This document shows positions 11,955 to 24,287 of a DNA stretch of 64,000 nt, in pieces (the stretch's first letter is position 1; every line of letters starts with the position of its first letter). The stretch comes from Acorus gramineus. Taxonomy: Eukaryota > Streptophyta > Magnoliopsida > Acorales > Acoraceae. The notes beneath the pieces were generated by a model, which worked only from the letters and a program-made list of their open reading frames with translations, did not search any database and was not told the DNA's origin. Both the position numbers and the translations under genes were made by a program. The stretch lies in the NCBI GenBank assembly GCA_030737835.1, contig JAUJYN010000012.1, positions 6,633,003 to 6,697,002 of the forward strand, in the 5' to 3' direction.

Positions 11955-12063
11955 TTATTTTGTAATGAAAAAAATAAAAAATAAAAGAGGAGAGTAATCC
12001 TTGAAAAGATCTGGCGTATAGAAATTCTATCATTTTTAGTGCACCCAAGACTCACTCGTCGGT

Positions 12064-12071
12064 TATAAATA
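12064..12071 (+). promoter_or_regulatory. TATA box of copy C
   Basis: TATAAATA in the same context as gene A (CGTCGGTTATAAATAGAGGC), 43 bp before the ATG. Confidence 0.75.
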
Positions 12072-12113
12072 GAGGCATCCTTTTGTGGGATTTATTAACA
12101 TCAATTAGCATAG

Positions 12114-12834
12114 ATGAATATGACGAAGGGAAAGACTTTTTGTTGCTCTCCATGTTCATGTTTTTCAATCTTGTCATCACTCCAACCATAGCTTCGAGGG
12201 GAATTCCCACCAATGCTAAGCCAGGTGTGTATTAATTACTCAGATCCCATCTCTTCTTAGGTCTGATTCTCTGATACCACTTTTTAGGATCACTCTGATA
12301 CCATTTATTGGGATCGACAAATAATTATATGAGTGGAATAAGAATACTAAAAAAAATATCCGTAGACTAAATCAATCATAAGCGTAATAAACAAACATAA
12401 AAATAGGCAAATCACAAAGCTACACTAAATTGAAAGTGATTTACTGTAACGCTCAAGCTTACACAACATGAAATTATCCGCTTTGCCCCTAAATGGGCTC
12501 ACAGATTTAAAACGCTTCTTGGTGTGTAAGAGATCTGCTCACATATAAACATAGACTATCTCCTCCCATTAGACGACTAAACACCCTCGCCCTCACCCAA
12601 TTCATGGGCCTCTTGAGACTCTTGGGCCTGGGCCAGGCGTCACATTTACTGTTGTATAGTACCATTGATGTATAAATGTTTAATGATGTTTTACTCTTTT
12701 GCAGTAGAGGAGAAGAGTTCAGCCAATATCGGCTATCGTAGACCCAAACTATACCCTATTATCGGCCGAACCGGGAGCCTTTTCGGCCGAGACCATGTGC
12801 TAAATACTACCGTTGCATACCACCAAATCCATGA
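12114..12834 (+). pseudogene. Small secreted peptide precursor, copy C, frameshifted
   Basis: Exon 1 is 12,114-12,224 and exon 2 is 12,705-12,834. Exon 1 is one base shorter than the 112 bp of A, D, F and G: a T is missing in the run encoding the signal-peptide leucines, so translation ends early. Exon 2 lacks about 36 bp after VE and has a further shift, because the family ending (PRPCAKYYRCIPPNP then stop) appears only in another frame. Promoter, TATA box, donor and acceptor are kept. The intron carries a solo LTR at 12,445-12,644. The preserved C-A-K-Y-Y-R-C ending supports the family C-x5-C motif. Confidence 0.75.
12445..12644 (-). mobile_element. Solo LTR of a TRIM-type element in the intron of copy C
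   Basis: A 200-bp sequence running TGTAACGCTC to GGCGTCACA on the plus strand is the reverse complement of the LTRs at 42,744-42,949 and 43,577-43,800. TTTAC on each side (12,440-12,444 and 12,645-12,649) is a perfect 5-bp TSD. A solo LTR arises by recombination between the two LTRs of a full insertion. Confidence 0.9.
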
Positions 12835-13347
12835 AGAACTCCGAAGGCACCACTGCTCGCATATCATGTCATAAAATATATATTCTATTGATGATTATAT
12901 ATAATCACTAAGAGTAATTGTCAATGGCCTAGCTAGTATGAGAATAAATCATGCTGATGACCTTCATAAGCCATTGGGAAAGCATGCATGCAGGCTGGCA
13001 TATATATGCATGTTTCTGGTTTCAGTTAGTTCATCAATGCTGAGAGTTATATGTGGTCTTTGATGTAGTGTATCACATGCCCTGCTAGTAAGTGAAAAAT
13101 CTTATTATTGTCAATTTCAGAAAGTGGTGTCTCTTCTTTTTCATTTTGCTTGTTTTCGCTTTTTTCCACTCTCGTCTCACCTAATTTCAGCAAATTTGTA
13201 CTTCGATTTTCAGTAATGAAATCGTGGTAGCACTATCTATATTTCTTTTCAAAAACTTCACAAAGTGGCCTGGTTTCAATTTTGGGATGGGTGAACACAG
13301 CATGCTGTGGCTTCATGAATCCAAAGTCCTAAATCATTTTATTTTAA
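12835..13347 (+). other. 3' flank of copy C, no gene
   Basis: Homologous to the 3' flank of copy B up to about 13,130; beyond that no feature is recognised. Confidence 0.5.
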
Positions 13348-13562
13348 GGCCCCATTTGGATCCGTGTGAGACAGATTCCGCAGTGGAAAATCTGACGTAA
13401 CGAAGCTGCGGATCCATACAAGTTTTTGATGTTCGCTTTTGAATTGTCAATATAGCATGTTCAGGTTCTTTTTTCGTGTTTGAGAAGCTCCACAAACAAT
13501 GTTTCTCTATGCGGCTCGTTTTATCCAACGCGAGCATCCCAGCCTCAGTCCTAAACAAACCC
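13348..13562. mobile_element. Tourist-like MITE
   Basis: GGCCCCATTTGGATCCG at the left and GGGTTTGTTTAGGACT (inverted right end) are PIF/Harbinger-type ends. TAA on each side (13,345-13,347 and 13,563-13,565) is the expected 3-bp TSD. Length 215 bp, no coding capacity. Confidence 0.75.
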
Positions 13563-13852
13563 TAAAGCGTTGATTATCATGTAGGTGATGCTATAATAAA
13601 GATATATTTTAATAAAATGAATGCACTCGTGTTGAATATCAAGAAATATGATGCAAATGATACAACAAAAGGATATATTATAATAAAATGAACACACCAT
13701 AATATCAAGAAATAATAATTCAAATACTTTTTAAATTTATTTTCTAAAGATATAATATATGAATAGAAGCATTTGATTTAGTATGTGTATACTCGATGAT
13801 AAATGTATATGTTAATAAGAGAATGCACTTTTTTGTTGGGTATTGCAAATGT
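13563..13852. other. AT-rich spacer, nothing recognised
   Basis: Low-complexity AT-rich DNA with no supported gene or repeat boundary. Confidence 0.5.
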
Positions 13853-15430
13853 TTTTTTTTTTCTTCTGTGGGTAAAAAACAATTTGTATTGCTATGATTG
13901 AGTAGTTACATTAAAAAAGATACAAAAATCAAGATATAAAAAAGATTTAGGCTAAAGCGAACAAAGACATCCAAAGGAGGGAAGTATGAACTAGTGAGAC
14001 TGCATCCCTTCAACACGTTTCCCGAACAGTGTAGCCTGGAGGAGTTTGCGCCTGTGTGATCTTGTATGGCTATCACCCGACGCATCCTTAGCTAGGATGT
14101 GCTGGAGAGTGTAATCAAATTGGGCTGGGAGGAGAGATGTCATGCCCGGAGTCGTTCTTAGCGATGCTAAATAATCAGCGGCTTGATTTCCTTCTTGAAA
14201 GACATGTGATATTTGCCATTGGGTGATGGAAGACAGAATGGTAGATAGTTCGATTTCATGCACGCAAGACTTTCCATGATATTCGGCCTTTCCCTTGGAC
14301 CCAGGCCAGTGCCGTGGACGAATCACTCTCGAGGTGAATGGAGTCAATGCCTAGATGTTTGCAGATTCAGAGACCTTCAAGAACGGCTTTGTATTCAAGA
14401 ATATTGATGGAAAAGAGGTGTTTGTCCTGCACTGCCACAGCATAAATGGTATCTCCATCACCGTTCCGAATGATCGCGCCATAGCCCGCTCTATCTTCTG
14501 TTAATGACCCATGGGAGTTTGATTTGAACCATCCTTCTGAAGGTGGTTGCCAGGAGACCTTTGTGGATGAATGCTCAATGGGTAAAATTGTAATGGCCCA
14601 TTGGGAAGCTAGATTTTTTACATGATCAGTAGGCTCCTCCTTCAAGTTTATTCCCAAGAAGATGCTTTGTACAGTGGAGCAGATTTGCTTATATAGAAAA
14701 ACTTTGTGGAGTTCAGTCCTCTTGAAGAGACAGTTGCATCGCTCCTTCCATAACCCCCATATTGTAACCCCCATATTGTAGCTACAAAAGTCACCTGCAT
14801 TATATGGTGCGGAGCACCCATTAGGAACAGTTTTTCGACTCTCAACGAATAAGTTAAGGTTGTTAGCAGCGTCTCTTTTTGCCCCCATTTTCCTTAGCAC
14901 CAATGTCCAGATGAAAAAAGACTATGAGCATTGTAAGAAGAGGTGATCTACTGATTCATTTCATGATTTGCAGAGGGGACAGGTTACTTCCCTCACAAGG
15001 CCCTTCCGCTGCAAATTTGTTAGTGTTGGAGATTTACCCAATAAAGCTAGCCATGAACAGATGGAGAATTTGGGGGACTAAAACTTCTGCCAAATCCAGT
15101 GTCACCATTTGGGTTTATCTCTTTTTTGTCTCAGGAAAGACCAAGCACTAGGGGCTCGAAGTGTTCTTGAATGGGAGATAGGCCAGATGAGAGAATCTTC
15201 CCCTATCCCCCCGCAGTCCTGCTCTATGACGTCCTTCCAACTATCTTCCCAGTTAGTAGACCACCATGTGGGCTTGACCCATGAACCATCTTTGATAAGA
15301 GACGCCACCGGATTAGACGGGTCAGAGGGAACATAAGGGTGGAGCCTTGCCTTCATGGACTGCCCTTTGATCCATGGATCAGACCAAGTCTGTGTTGTGT
15401 TACCATAAAAGATCAGACCAAGTCCGGTTA
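13853..15430 (-). mobile_element. 5'-truncated L1-type LINE (RT tail, RNase H)
   Basis: On the minus strand the fragment begins near 15,430 with the region after reverse transcriptase (NTTQTWSDPWIKG, then SLIKDGSWVKPTWW). It continues through a zinc-binding RT domain (NLWKERCNCLFKR region) and an RNase H domain (GWFKSNSHGSLTEDRAGYGA at about 14,530-14,470; FQEGNQAADYLASLR near 14,170), and ends at a T-run near 13,853, the reverse of the poly-A tail. RNase H is the extra C-terminal domain known in plant L1 elements. Several frame changes and stops make it inactive. Homologous to the LINE at 50.9-52.4 kb. Confidence 0.85.
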
Positions 15431-16864
15431 TGCAAATATTGATATTCATATACATAATCTTATAAGAACTTTGCTATACAGGTCCCATTATATAAGCCCC
15501 ACTCATAGGTCCCATGAGGTGTCAAGTTTTTATTGGCTGTCTAGTTGACTTTAACAAAAGGGCAAAAAATCAAAGTACCAAATTACCCCTATTTAAATCA
15601 CATGTTCACATGTCAAATGCATTTTTGTGTACAGTTTCTCGTGCCTAAACACATCTCAAAAATATCTAACCGTTTGTTTTTTTTAAATCAGCAACTTAAA
15701 AAAATCATTTCGACCGACCTGCTCATCTTCAACAAACGGCGTTACCAGGATTCTTTTCATCACTCTCTATCATATGAGAGGTGGTTCGAATACCTTTTCA
15801 ATCCTCCTTCGGATTCCACATTTTTCAACCTTCATATCCACTTTTTGAAGAATGTAACTGACTTTTAAGGAAACACTAAGATCAGATAAAAAAAGTCAAC
15901 TACATTTTATGAATATAACTTAGTTTTAAAATATATTACACATAATGCATAAATGTTCATATTAGTTTGAAAATGTAACACAACCATATGCCAATATAAC
16001 ATCAAAACACTGCAAAATCCTCCAAAAAAATATTTAACATCGAACACCAGATTCAAAGAAAAAATTGTAAACAAAAGCCAGATCAAAGGCTGCCATATTT
16101 AATATCAAATAACAGATTCAAAAAAAAATTGCGAATGTAACTTTAGTTAAAATACAAAATCCATATAATAAGTTAGTTACATTCACAAATCCATAAAGCT
16201 ACTTACAAAATTCAATACAAACATCCATATAATAGTTAGTTACATTCTCCGTCACATGGGTGTGCATATGTAACTGACATTCAAATGTTAAACAACGGAT
16301 ATGCTGTATTGAAAATCACATTTGACATTAGAAACAACCAGAATTAACATTAAAAAAAAAAATTTGAAAAACATATAATAAAACAAACACCACACTTGAA
16401 TTGGCAGACATTTCAATGGTAGCAAAACTATTCTGTTTTTTTTTCGATCAAATTAGACGCTTAAAAAAGTCGTCCAAAAAATCAAATCCAATTCCAATCT
16501 CAAAAAACAAAATTATGAAAATTTACCACAAAAATGAAGTTGTTGATTCAATTATGAGCATTCAAATGTAATATAGTTAAAAAAGGGAAAAAAATTGCAA
16601 TTGAATGCCCCCCACACGCGGTTCCAAATAAAGCAGTATTAACCATTTACATTAATTTCTTTTGAAAAGTTACTAAAAATAGAATAATATGACTCATAGT
16701 TCCACTAAGATCATATTAAGAGTCGATTGAAATGTAACTGATTGAAAACAACTCTTTAGCAAATGTAACTAACTATTATACTAGCACTAATGCACTTTTT
16801 GTAACTAACTATTATACCATCACTAATGCACTAAAAAAGGAAAACAACTCTTTTTTGTATTTTA

Positions 16865-16950
16865 GGTGCGATCATACCAGCACTAATGCACCGAATTCCA
16901 TCAGAACTCCGAAGTTAAGCGTGCTCGGGAGATAGTAGTACTAGGATGGT
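16865..16950 (+). pseudogene. 5S rRNA-derived sequence at the LINE 5' end
   Basis: GGTGCGATCATACCAGCACT and the following bases match plant 5S rRNA from about nucleotide 2 to 90, with a handful of changes (CGAATTCC for CGGATCCC, TCGGGAGATAG for TTGGGCGAGAG). The match runs through AGTTAAGCGTGCT (box A region) and AGTACTAGGATGG (start of box C), then stops. The last quarter of 5S is absent, so it is not a working gene. Two extra short pieces, ACTAGCACTAATGCAC near 16,780 and ACCATCACTAATGCAC near 16,816, repeat part of the 5S sequence just upstream. Placement immediately before the LINE suggests template switching during LINE reverse transcription. A 5S-bearing Cassandra LTR is an alternative. 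Confidence 0.85.
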
Positions 16951-19900
16951 ATTTTTAAGTATTAAATTGTTTGAGTATTACATGTGCAAGGAATATACAT
17001 ATTTTTCAGAGAGAGCTCGAGAGAGGAAAGGAACCCTAAAAAGGTGTGTTAGCGGCGGGAGCTGACCCTTCCGCTCTGATGGGGGCTTCGGCGCCGGTGG
17101 CGGCAGATGGTTCAGGTATGAAGTCTCCAGCGGAGGTCCAACCCGCGGCACCATTGACGGATCTGCATTCTCCCTCACCGGCAGCCACTTCAAAGGCCAC
17201 CATTGTCCCTCCTCCCATGGGAGGAACTATTGAAAGCATCTTTAATGCTTTTCGAATGAAATCTGGGGGGCCACCTCCTACATCAAATCCATCCCCATGT
17301 ACCCCCTCCCCTGTTCCAACCCCTGCCCCTTTTCCTACTCCCATCCCTGCCCTTGCCTCCACCTCATCTGCCCCTGTTTCCACTCTCCACTTTGTCTCAC
17401 CATCTAATCATTTCCCTACGCTGCCACGTAAGGGGGTTCCTCCAGTGGGTACAACCCAACAACGAAAACAGAGAAAGGTTGTGACTGTCCCACCTCCTTC
17501 CTCATCTCCGCAGGTCAGAAGCTGGGGTTCTCTTCTTCAGCAGGAGACACAAAATGGCCAAAGTGGGTGCACTGCGATTCATCGCTCCTACCATTGAAGG
17601 TTCAAACACTGTGGCGTCCCTTAACCCGGAGGCCTATGCGAAGAACATTCAACAGTGGGATTATGCAATTGTGGGTTATATAATTGGTAAGCTTCCGGTC
17701 TATATCCCATTTTTACAATTTCTAAAGAGGTTGTGGAAACCAAAAGGTGAACTGAAATTACTACTCCATGGAAATGGTTTTTTCACCGTCAAGTTTGATT
17801 TGGATGAAGATGTAAAGGCAGTCCTAGAAGGAGGTCCCTGGACGATGGATCATCGCCCTTTTATCCTTTGTAAGTGGTCTCCGGAGGTGCGCATGGAACA
17901 AGAACGGTTGAGCAGCATACCCATATGGATCCGATTACCCAATCTTCCTCTTCATCTGTGGGAAGAAGATTGTCTTAGTCGGATAGGAAGTATCATATGA
18001 GTCCCTCTTTACATCGACACTGCAACGTTGAGGTGTAGTCGTGCATCCTATGCCCGAATCAGTGTGGAGGTCCAAGCAACCTCGGTCTTTCCGGACTCTA
18101 TCCTTGTAGACATAGCTCCTGGCATTCGTGAATCTTTCAAGGTGGACTATGACTGGAGGCCGATTGCATGCAAATTCTGCCACACTTTTGGGCACGATGA
18201 TGCTAGTTGTGTGATGAAGCACTGAAACAAGAGTCAAAGCAGTAACAACTGCAGTGAAGTCAAAAGGAAAAGAAAAGGTGGACCCCCAATGGCAAGAGGT
18301 TACCAAATCTCAAAATCAAGCAAAAACAAAGTTGTTATCTGATGCAATGAGGACTTGCATTCCTTCTCCTGCTCAAGGGCTTAAGGCTAACTCGATGGTC
18401 ACCAATAAGTTCAGTGTTCTCCAAACTCTCTTGATTCAGGAGATAGGCAGGTGGACTCTATTCCAACTCATTGTTCTCAGTGGACTATCTCACGGACTGG
18501 AGAGGGCGAAAAAGGGGAGTCAGCACATCTTGCCCCATCAATGTTCAAGACCAGTTAAGTGATCAGAACACAGCTCAAGGAAATGAATCAGCGAGGGCTC
18601 AACAGGACCAAATATCGCTACAGCCTAATAATGTGTGTGAGGAAATACAGGACGCACATGTCGCTCAGTCAGATGTGCCTACTAAGTAATTGAAAGAGAA
18701 GGACTCCAACAAAAAAGTGACTCTAGTGGTCAATTAGAAGCAACATGTTTAGCTCAAATTGATGGTAACTTAGTCATTGACCTTTCACCGTCTGGTGAGG
18801 AGGTAGTTGTTCATAGTTCCTCGGTTGATATGGAAGAGGGTCTTCTCCAGTCCAGAGCAGGTGGTATAAAGGAATCTTGGAAATCAGGAGGTCCAAAGCA
18901 AAGCCCAAAGAAAGGAAAAGTGCAGAGAAATGACCAAATCAAGGGATTTTTTCAAGAACTTGAGGAGGATATCTTCTCTAAAGGTAACACTATCCCTGTT
19001 CCATCTATTGCTAGCACACCTAACAGTGGGAGTGGGAAAGTAATCACCTAATGGACTATCGGTGCACCCCCTCATTATTTTTATGGATAGTGTTTTCTGG
19101 AATGTCAGGGGTTCCAAGGGTGCAATAAAACAATTGGAATTGAGTAGGTTTCTATAGTCTCATAAATCTTCTTTTGTGAGTCTGATGGAAACAAAGTTGG
19201 ATGCTGCTGGGCATCAGGCACTAAAGAGGAAGTTGGGTTTTCACAACTCATCCCTTCTCTTCTCAGAGGGACGTCTATATATATTTTGGAACAATGAGCT
19301 ATTAGAAGTGAGTGTCCTAGAGCATTCAACTCAACATGTCCATTGTTCTATCCTTTGTAAGCAGACAGAAAGAATCTTATTTATGACATCCGTTTATGCC
19401 TCAAACTTGTATGCTAAGAGGTTACAGTTATGGAAGATTATCACTCATATCTCTCTTCAAGTAAATGGGTCTCCTTGGATTGTTGGAGAAGATTTTAACG
19501 AAGCCCGATATAGCTCTGAAAATTTTGGAGGGAGACCAGTGCATCAACGGAGACTACGTAAATTTAATTCATGCATTGAAGCCTCCTGACTCATTGATCT
19601 CAAAGCCTTTGGACAGACCTACTCCTGGAATAACCGGCAAGAGTCGCGAATTATGTGTCGATTGGACAGAGTTATAGTTAATGCAAGCTTCACAAATACT
19701 TATCCTCATTCCTTGGTGCATTACTTGGCTCCGGGCATCTCAGATCACTCCCAAATGAAAGTCTCTTACGACCTAGAATTTCCAACAGGTCCAAAGCCTT
19801 TTAAATACTTTGAGATATGGGAGGATCACGAATCTTTTCAGAATACAGTTGTCACAGCCTGGAATATTGAGGTGCATGGTAAACCGATGTTCAAGCTTGT

Positions 19901-22900
19901 AAAAAAAAATAGCTGCCACTAAGCTTGCTTTAAAGCATTGGAACAAAAATTTCTTTGGGCCTATTCAACTTGCTCTTCAGAATAGTCGTGAGAAAATGAC
20001 TAATGCCCAATCTTTACTTCAAGACAATCCGCAGACCACAATCTCATTATATCTGAGCAGATGGTTCGCACAAATTACCTAAGGCATCTAGCACAGGAGG
20101 AACGATTTCTTTGACAAAAGTCTAGACAACTTTGGCTCTCCGCAGGTGACTCAAACAATCGATTCTTCTATGATTCGATCAATAGTTGTTCGGTGGTAAA
20201 TACCATATGTTGGATGCGAACTCCAGATGGCTAGGAACTTATAGAACCAGATAGCATTAAAGCTCACATTGTCATGTTTTATGAGGACTTGCTCACTCGG
20301 GACAGTGGTGTGAAGGTCTCTCCGTTGGTCTCTTATGGCACTGTATCTGAGGATGAAAATTTAAATCTCCTCTCCCCTGTCACTAAAGAGGAGATTTGCA
20401 AAGCCCTTTTCAGTTTGAAGCCAGTAAGCTCACTAGGACCGGATGGATTTCCAGCCCGTTTTTTTCAACTCTTTTGGGATATTGTCCAGACTGACTTAGT
20501 TGAGGCCATTCGACACTTCTTCTCAACAGGACATCTTCTAAGGCAGGTCAGCCACTCTTTTATAGCTCTTATTCCAAAATATCTCAATGCTGACTCCATG
20601 GAAAATTATCGTCCAATCTCTCTATGTAATACATTGTATAAAATCATTACTAAAGTCATGACAATGCGATTGCAATCCATAATACCTAATCTTGTAAGTG
20701 AGCATCAGGCAACATTTATAAAAGGTCGTAGTATACATCATAACATCTTGCTAGCCCATGAGATGGTGAAGTACCTTGGCAAAAAGGGGAAGGAAAGGGC
20801 TTGCATCAAAGTCAATCTCTACAAAGCCTTCGATAGCGTGCGATGGGATTACCTTGAGGAGGTTCTAAAAAGTAGCAAATTAAACGATCATTGGGTCGCT
20901 CTCTGGATGGAATGTGTTAAATCTGCTCGGTATTCTGTTCTCATTAATGGTTCCCCAGAGGGGTTTTTCTCATCTTCATGTGGAATCCGTCAGGGAGACC
21001 CCTTATCGCCCCTCCTATTCACTCTGGTGATTCAGCCTTTTTCATCTCGTTTGAATAGCTTGGCAGCAGATGGCTCAATGGGTGCCTTCATCATTGTGAG
21101 ATTAAATATCATACATCTGGGTTTTGCTTATGATCTACTTGTGTTCACAGATATGAATCCGAGCACTACAGTAGGTCTATCTGAGCTTTTTCATTCCTTT
21201 GCTAGGCTCTCTGGACTCCATCTTAATGCGGCAAAAAGCAAGATTTTCGCCAGTGGAGGCTCTTCCCCTGTTCTCTTTGCACACCTAATGAATATAGGCC
21301 TATATTCATTGCCTGTTCGTTATTTGAGACTTCCTCTCTTTCAAGGTACCCTCAACAACAAGCTTTGTTCTCCTCTTTTGGACAAAATTCGAAAGAAAAT
21401 CCACTCCTGGACAAGACACTCACTCTCGAAGGCTGGACGAGCTGAACTATTAAGATCAGTATTGTCATCTTGTCATGTTTTTTGGTCCTCAGCTTTCCAA
21501 TTGCCTTGCAGAACTCAAAAAGACATAGCTAAACTATTGAGAGACTTCTTTTGGCAAGGTCCCTCCCCTGATCACAAGGCACATCAAGTTAGCTGGGACA
21601 CCATATGCCGACCATTTGAAGAGGGAGGTGTAAACATCAAACACACTAGGGACTGGGCTGTTGGTGCGACTGGGGTTCGTTTCTGGGAAATAGCTAGCGA
21701 CCGGCCTTCCATGTGGATGAGGTGGATGAAGAATAAATACTTAACCAAAGCTAGCATTTGGACTGTTAGTGCCCACAGAGATGGTTCCTCCTCATGGAAA
21801 GCCATTCTTCGAGTGAGGGAATGGATTGCTCCAAAGGTGAAATACCTAATATTTGAAGGAAAAAAAATAGATCTTTGGTTTGATACTTGGATCAATGGAA
21901 AGGGTTGCAGCAAATTTTGGGACATTTATCTTATGATTGGGGACCTCCGAAAGGGGCTACTGTTGAAGCTTTCATCCAAGATGGCAAATGGTGTAAACCA
22001 CAAAGGAGACCAATGGAATTTGACTCGGCTTGGACTGAAATTCAAAATCTAGAAGTTGGGGGCTCCGGTCCTGATCTCCTCATTTGGCCTCCAAGCAGAA
22101 TTGGCTCTTTGGGACTCACAGAAGCATGGCAGGCAATGCGTTCAAGCAAAGAAGTGTGTCAATGGGCAAAGTGGTTATGGCATCCAATTCAAACTCCCAG
22201 GCATAGCCTATGCACTTGGCAGGCTTTCCAAAATAAATTACCTACTCTTGCAAGGTTGAACAGATGGGGACTGTCCCAATCCACAACTTGTGTCTTGTGC
22301 TTGACTGGAACAGAGGAGGTGGACCACCTTTTTCTGGGTTGTGCCTATTCTAGATATATATTGTTCAGAGAGCTCACCATTCAAAGACTCTTTATCTCCT
22401 TGGTTAGCTTATCTCATTCTCACAACCACCATCTAGCACTTGTGGTTAGAACGCAATAGTCGGGTCTTTTCCAACAAGCTGAAGCACAAAGGGGTGTTGT
22501 TGCAACAGATAAAGTAAAGTATCAAAGTTCGCACTCAATCCAAGGTCTTTCAGATTTCTCCCTCTATTGAGGCAACCAAAATAGTTGATTTTTTTGTGCT
22601 ACAAACAAGAACTGTTATACTATCTCACTTATAGTAGTATGGAAACCCCCTCAGGAGGGGTGGTTAAAATTGAATACTGATGGATCATTGGCTGAAGAGC
22701 GAGGGGGATATAGCACCCTGCTTCGCAATGATAGAGCAGATTTTATAGCAGGTATTGCAGGGAGACTTGATCTACCCTCCATTAATCTATTGGAGCTAAA
22801 GGCAATCGAGCGAGGTGTTGCCATGGTGCAGAGCATTGATACTGCAAGAGTCTAGATCGAGACAGACTCCACCACAGCTCTGGCTTGGCTACAAGGCAGA

Positions 22901-23314
22901 GGTAGGATCCCATGGACTGCCATTAGATCCCTTCAGCGCACTCATCAAGGTCTGGCACTCTTGGAAGCCTGGAGGGCCTCTCACATTCATCGAGAGGGCA
23001 ACAGTCCTGCAGATCTACTAGTTGCCTGTCAGCCCATAAAAGGAGAGATCAAGGTGAGACCTGCGGCATTATGGAGCGAAATTCAAGATGCTATCAAACA
23101 AGACAAGTTGATGCTTGGTTACATTCGCAAGAGGTAATCCAATTTAAACAGAGAAGACTATGAATAGGGAATGATCTTGTTTTCTGAGAGCAGATGAGGC
23201 TTACATGTGATGAGTCCCCGTAGTTCTTAGTCTAACTTTTTGTAAAATCTGTGTATTTGTAAAGCATATGATCTTACAGGAATACAACTTTTGATTACCC
23301 ATCACAAAAAAAAC
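16951..23314 (+). mobile_element. L1-type LINE, nearly full length, inactive
   Basis: ORF1 lies at about 17,046-18,225: a Pro/Ser-rich N-terminus, a DUF4283-like domain (17,554-18,000, with GFFTVKFD and EGGPWTM) and a CCHC zinc knuckle (CKFCHTFGHDDASC near 18,172-18,213), spread over two frames. ORF2 has an endonuclease (WNVRGSKG near 19,096; GISDHSQMKVSYD near 19,735), reverse transcriptase (20,274-22,052, with GIRQGDPLSPLLF) and RNase H (LNTDGSLAEERGG near 22,670; HIHREGNSPADLL near 22,980). The catalytic positions are changed: the usual KxDLxKAFD reads KVNLYKAFD and FADD reads FAYD. With several frameshifts and stops it is dead. The poly-A tail is at about 23,304-23,312. CTAACTATTA follows at 23,315-23,324 and also stands upstream at 16,768 and 16,804, a likely TSD. 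Confidence 0.9.
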
Positions 23315-23590
23315 CTAACTATTAGAACAAATTGTGGACAACTTGAAAAAAAATTTCACGAAAATGAATAGACGATTCAAATGTTGAAATTCAAAAAAGA
23401 AAAAAAAAACAGATTTGAATTCCGAGACGTGTGATTCTAGAAATCAATTACCGTCTCATTATCTTAACTGTCCCATTAATTACGGTAAACATTAACAAAC
23501 ACACTTAAAGTGTATTTTAGATAATCCAATATATGTCATGTCATAAGACTTATGAGGGGCCTATGAAATGGGCTTGCCAATCATTTTCCA

Positions 23591-24199
23591 TCTTATAATT
23601 ATAGATATTGTTATCAACCATTTCGAGTAATAGATCCAAGTCCCAATGCATTCATTTTTCTAATACTTCAGTGGAGAAAACACTATAATGGGATTAGAAA
23701 AGAAACCGTACGTAGAGGGCAAATAGCAATACTTTTTTTTACACACAATCTGGTCCATTTTAAGTTGAAAATACTAAAATAAAACCTAATGGATGAACTT
23801 ACAAAATTCCAAATACAAATGTATCCTTCAGAAACCCGTGTGTAAAAACTACTTATATATTTAAGGAAACTGTGTATATAAAATTGTCATGTACAACATA
23901 GATTTATAAAGTGCATGAATAATAATTAAAAAAAAAACAAACAAAATTTTCATGTATAAATTTAGTCCGATAGGTTCAGTTTACAACCTCGCCTACATCT
24001 TGTTGAAAAATTAAAACATTTTCATAAATTTTTTTTAATGAGTTTCCAAATAAAGATTATTTTTTAAAATGAGAATTCTTTTCCCTCTAAAATATTTAGT
24101 CCTACGTTGATTAAAAAATGCAAAAACGCAGAGGCTGAAACTTGTGGATTGCATTGTATTTAAATTTCTTATTCTGTGTTTTGTCCAAAAGTTTGACTT

Positions 24200-24230
<31 letters not shown>

Positions 24231-24265
24231 CCCGCTTACATCCCACCCGTGTGGAGGATCTAAGT
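23591..24265. other. AT-rich spacer, nothing recognised
   Basis: No coding or repeat structure can be supported apart from a TA/CA microsatellite near 24,200-24,230. Confidence 0.5.
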
Positions 24266-24287
24266 CAGAAGTTGATATATGTAGAAG

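Larger units (their letters stand above)
11223..12063 (+). promoter_or_regulatory. Upstream region of peptide copy C, with hAT insertion
   Basis: The block starting CAGAAGTTGATATATGTAGA is shared with 24,266-25,050. Apart from the hAT-like insertion at 11,246-11,841 it contains the W-box palindrome at 11,940 and the GATCTGGCGTATAGAAATTCT element that precedes the TATA box also in copy A. Confidence 0.6.
15470..23590. mobile_element. Mutator-like element split by a LINE insertion
   Basis: The left end near 15,478 (AAGCCCCACTCATAGGTCCC, then ATGAGGTGTCAAG) matches the left end of the MULE at 27,100 (AAGCCCCACTAACAAGCCCC, then ATGAGGTGTCATC). The right end, inverted near 23,575, reads CATTTCATAGGCCCCTCATA. 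The parts outside the LINE, 15,540-16,800 and 23,313-23,590, carry many GTTACATT/AATGTAAC motifs, as does the MULE at 27,100. No transposase is present. Exact termini and TSD are not resolved. Confidence 0.5.

Noticed and set aside
16865-16950. Functional 5S rRNA gene
   Set aside because: The 3' quarter is missing, box C is cut and several conserved bases differ; it is a single copy next to a LINE and not part of a 5S array.
17036-17383. Minus-strand Gly/Ala-rich frame of 115 codons
   Set aside because: Shadow of the Pro/Ala-rich LINE ORF1 on the opposite strand.
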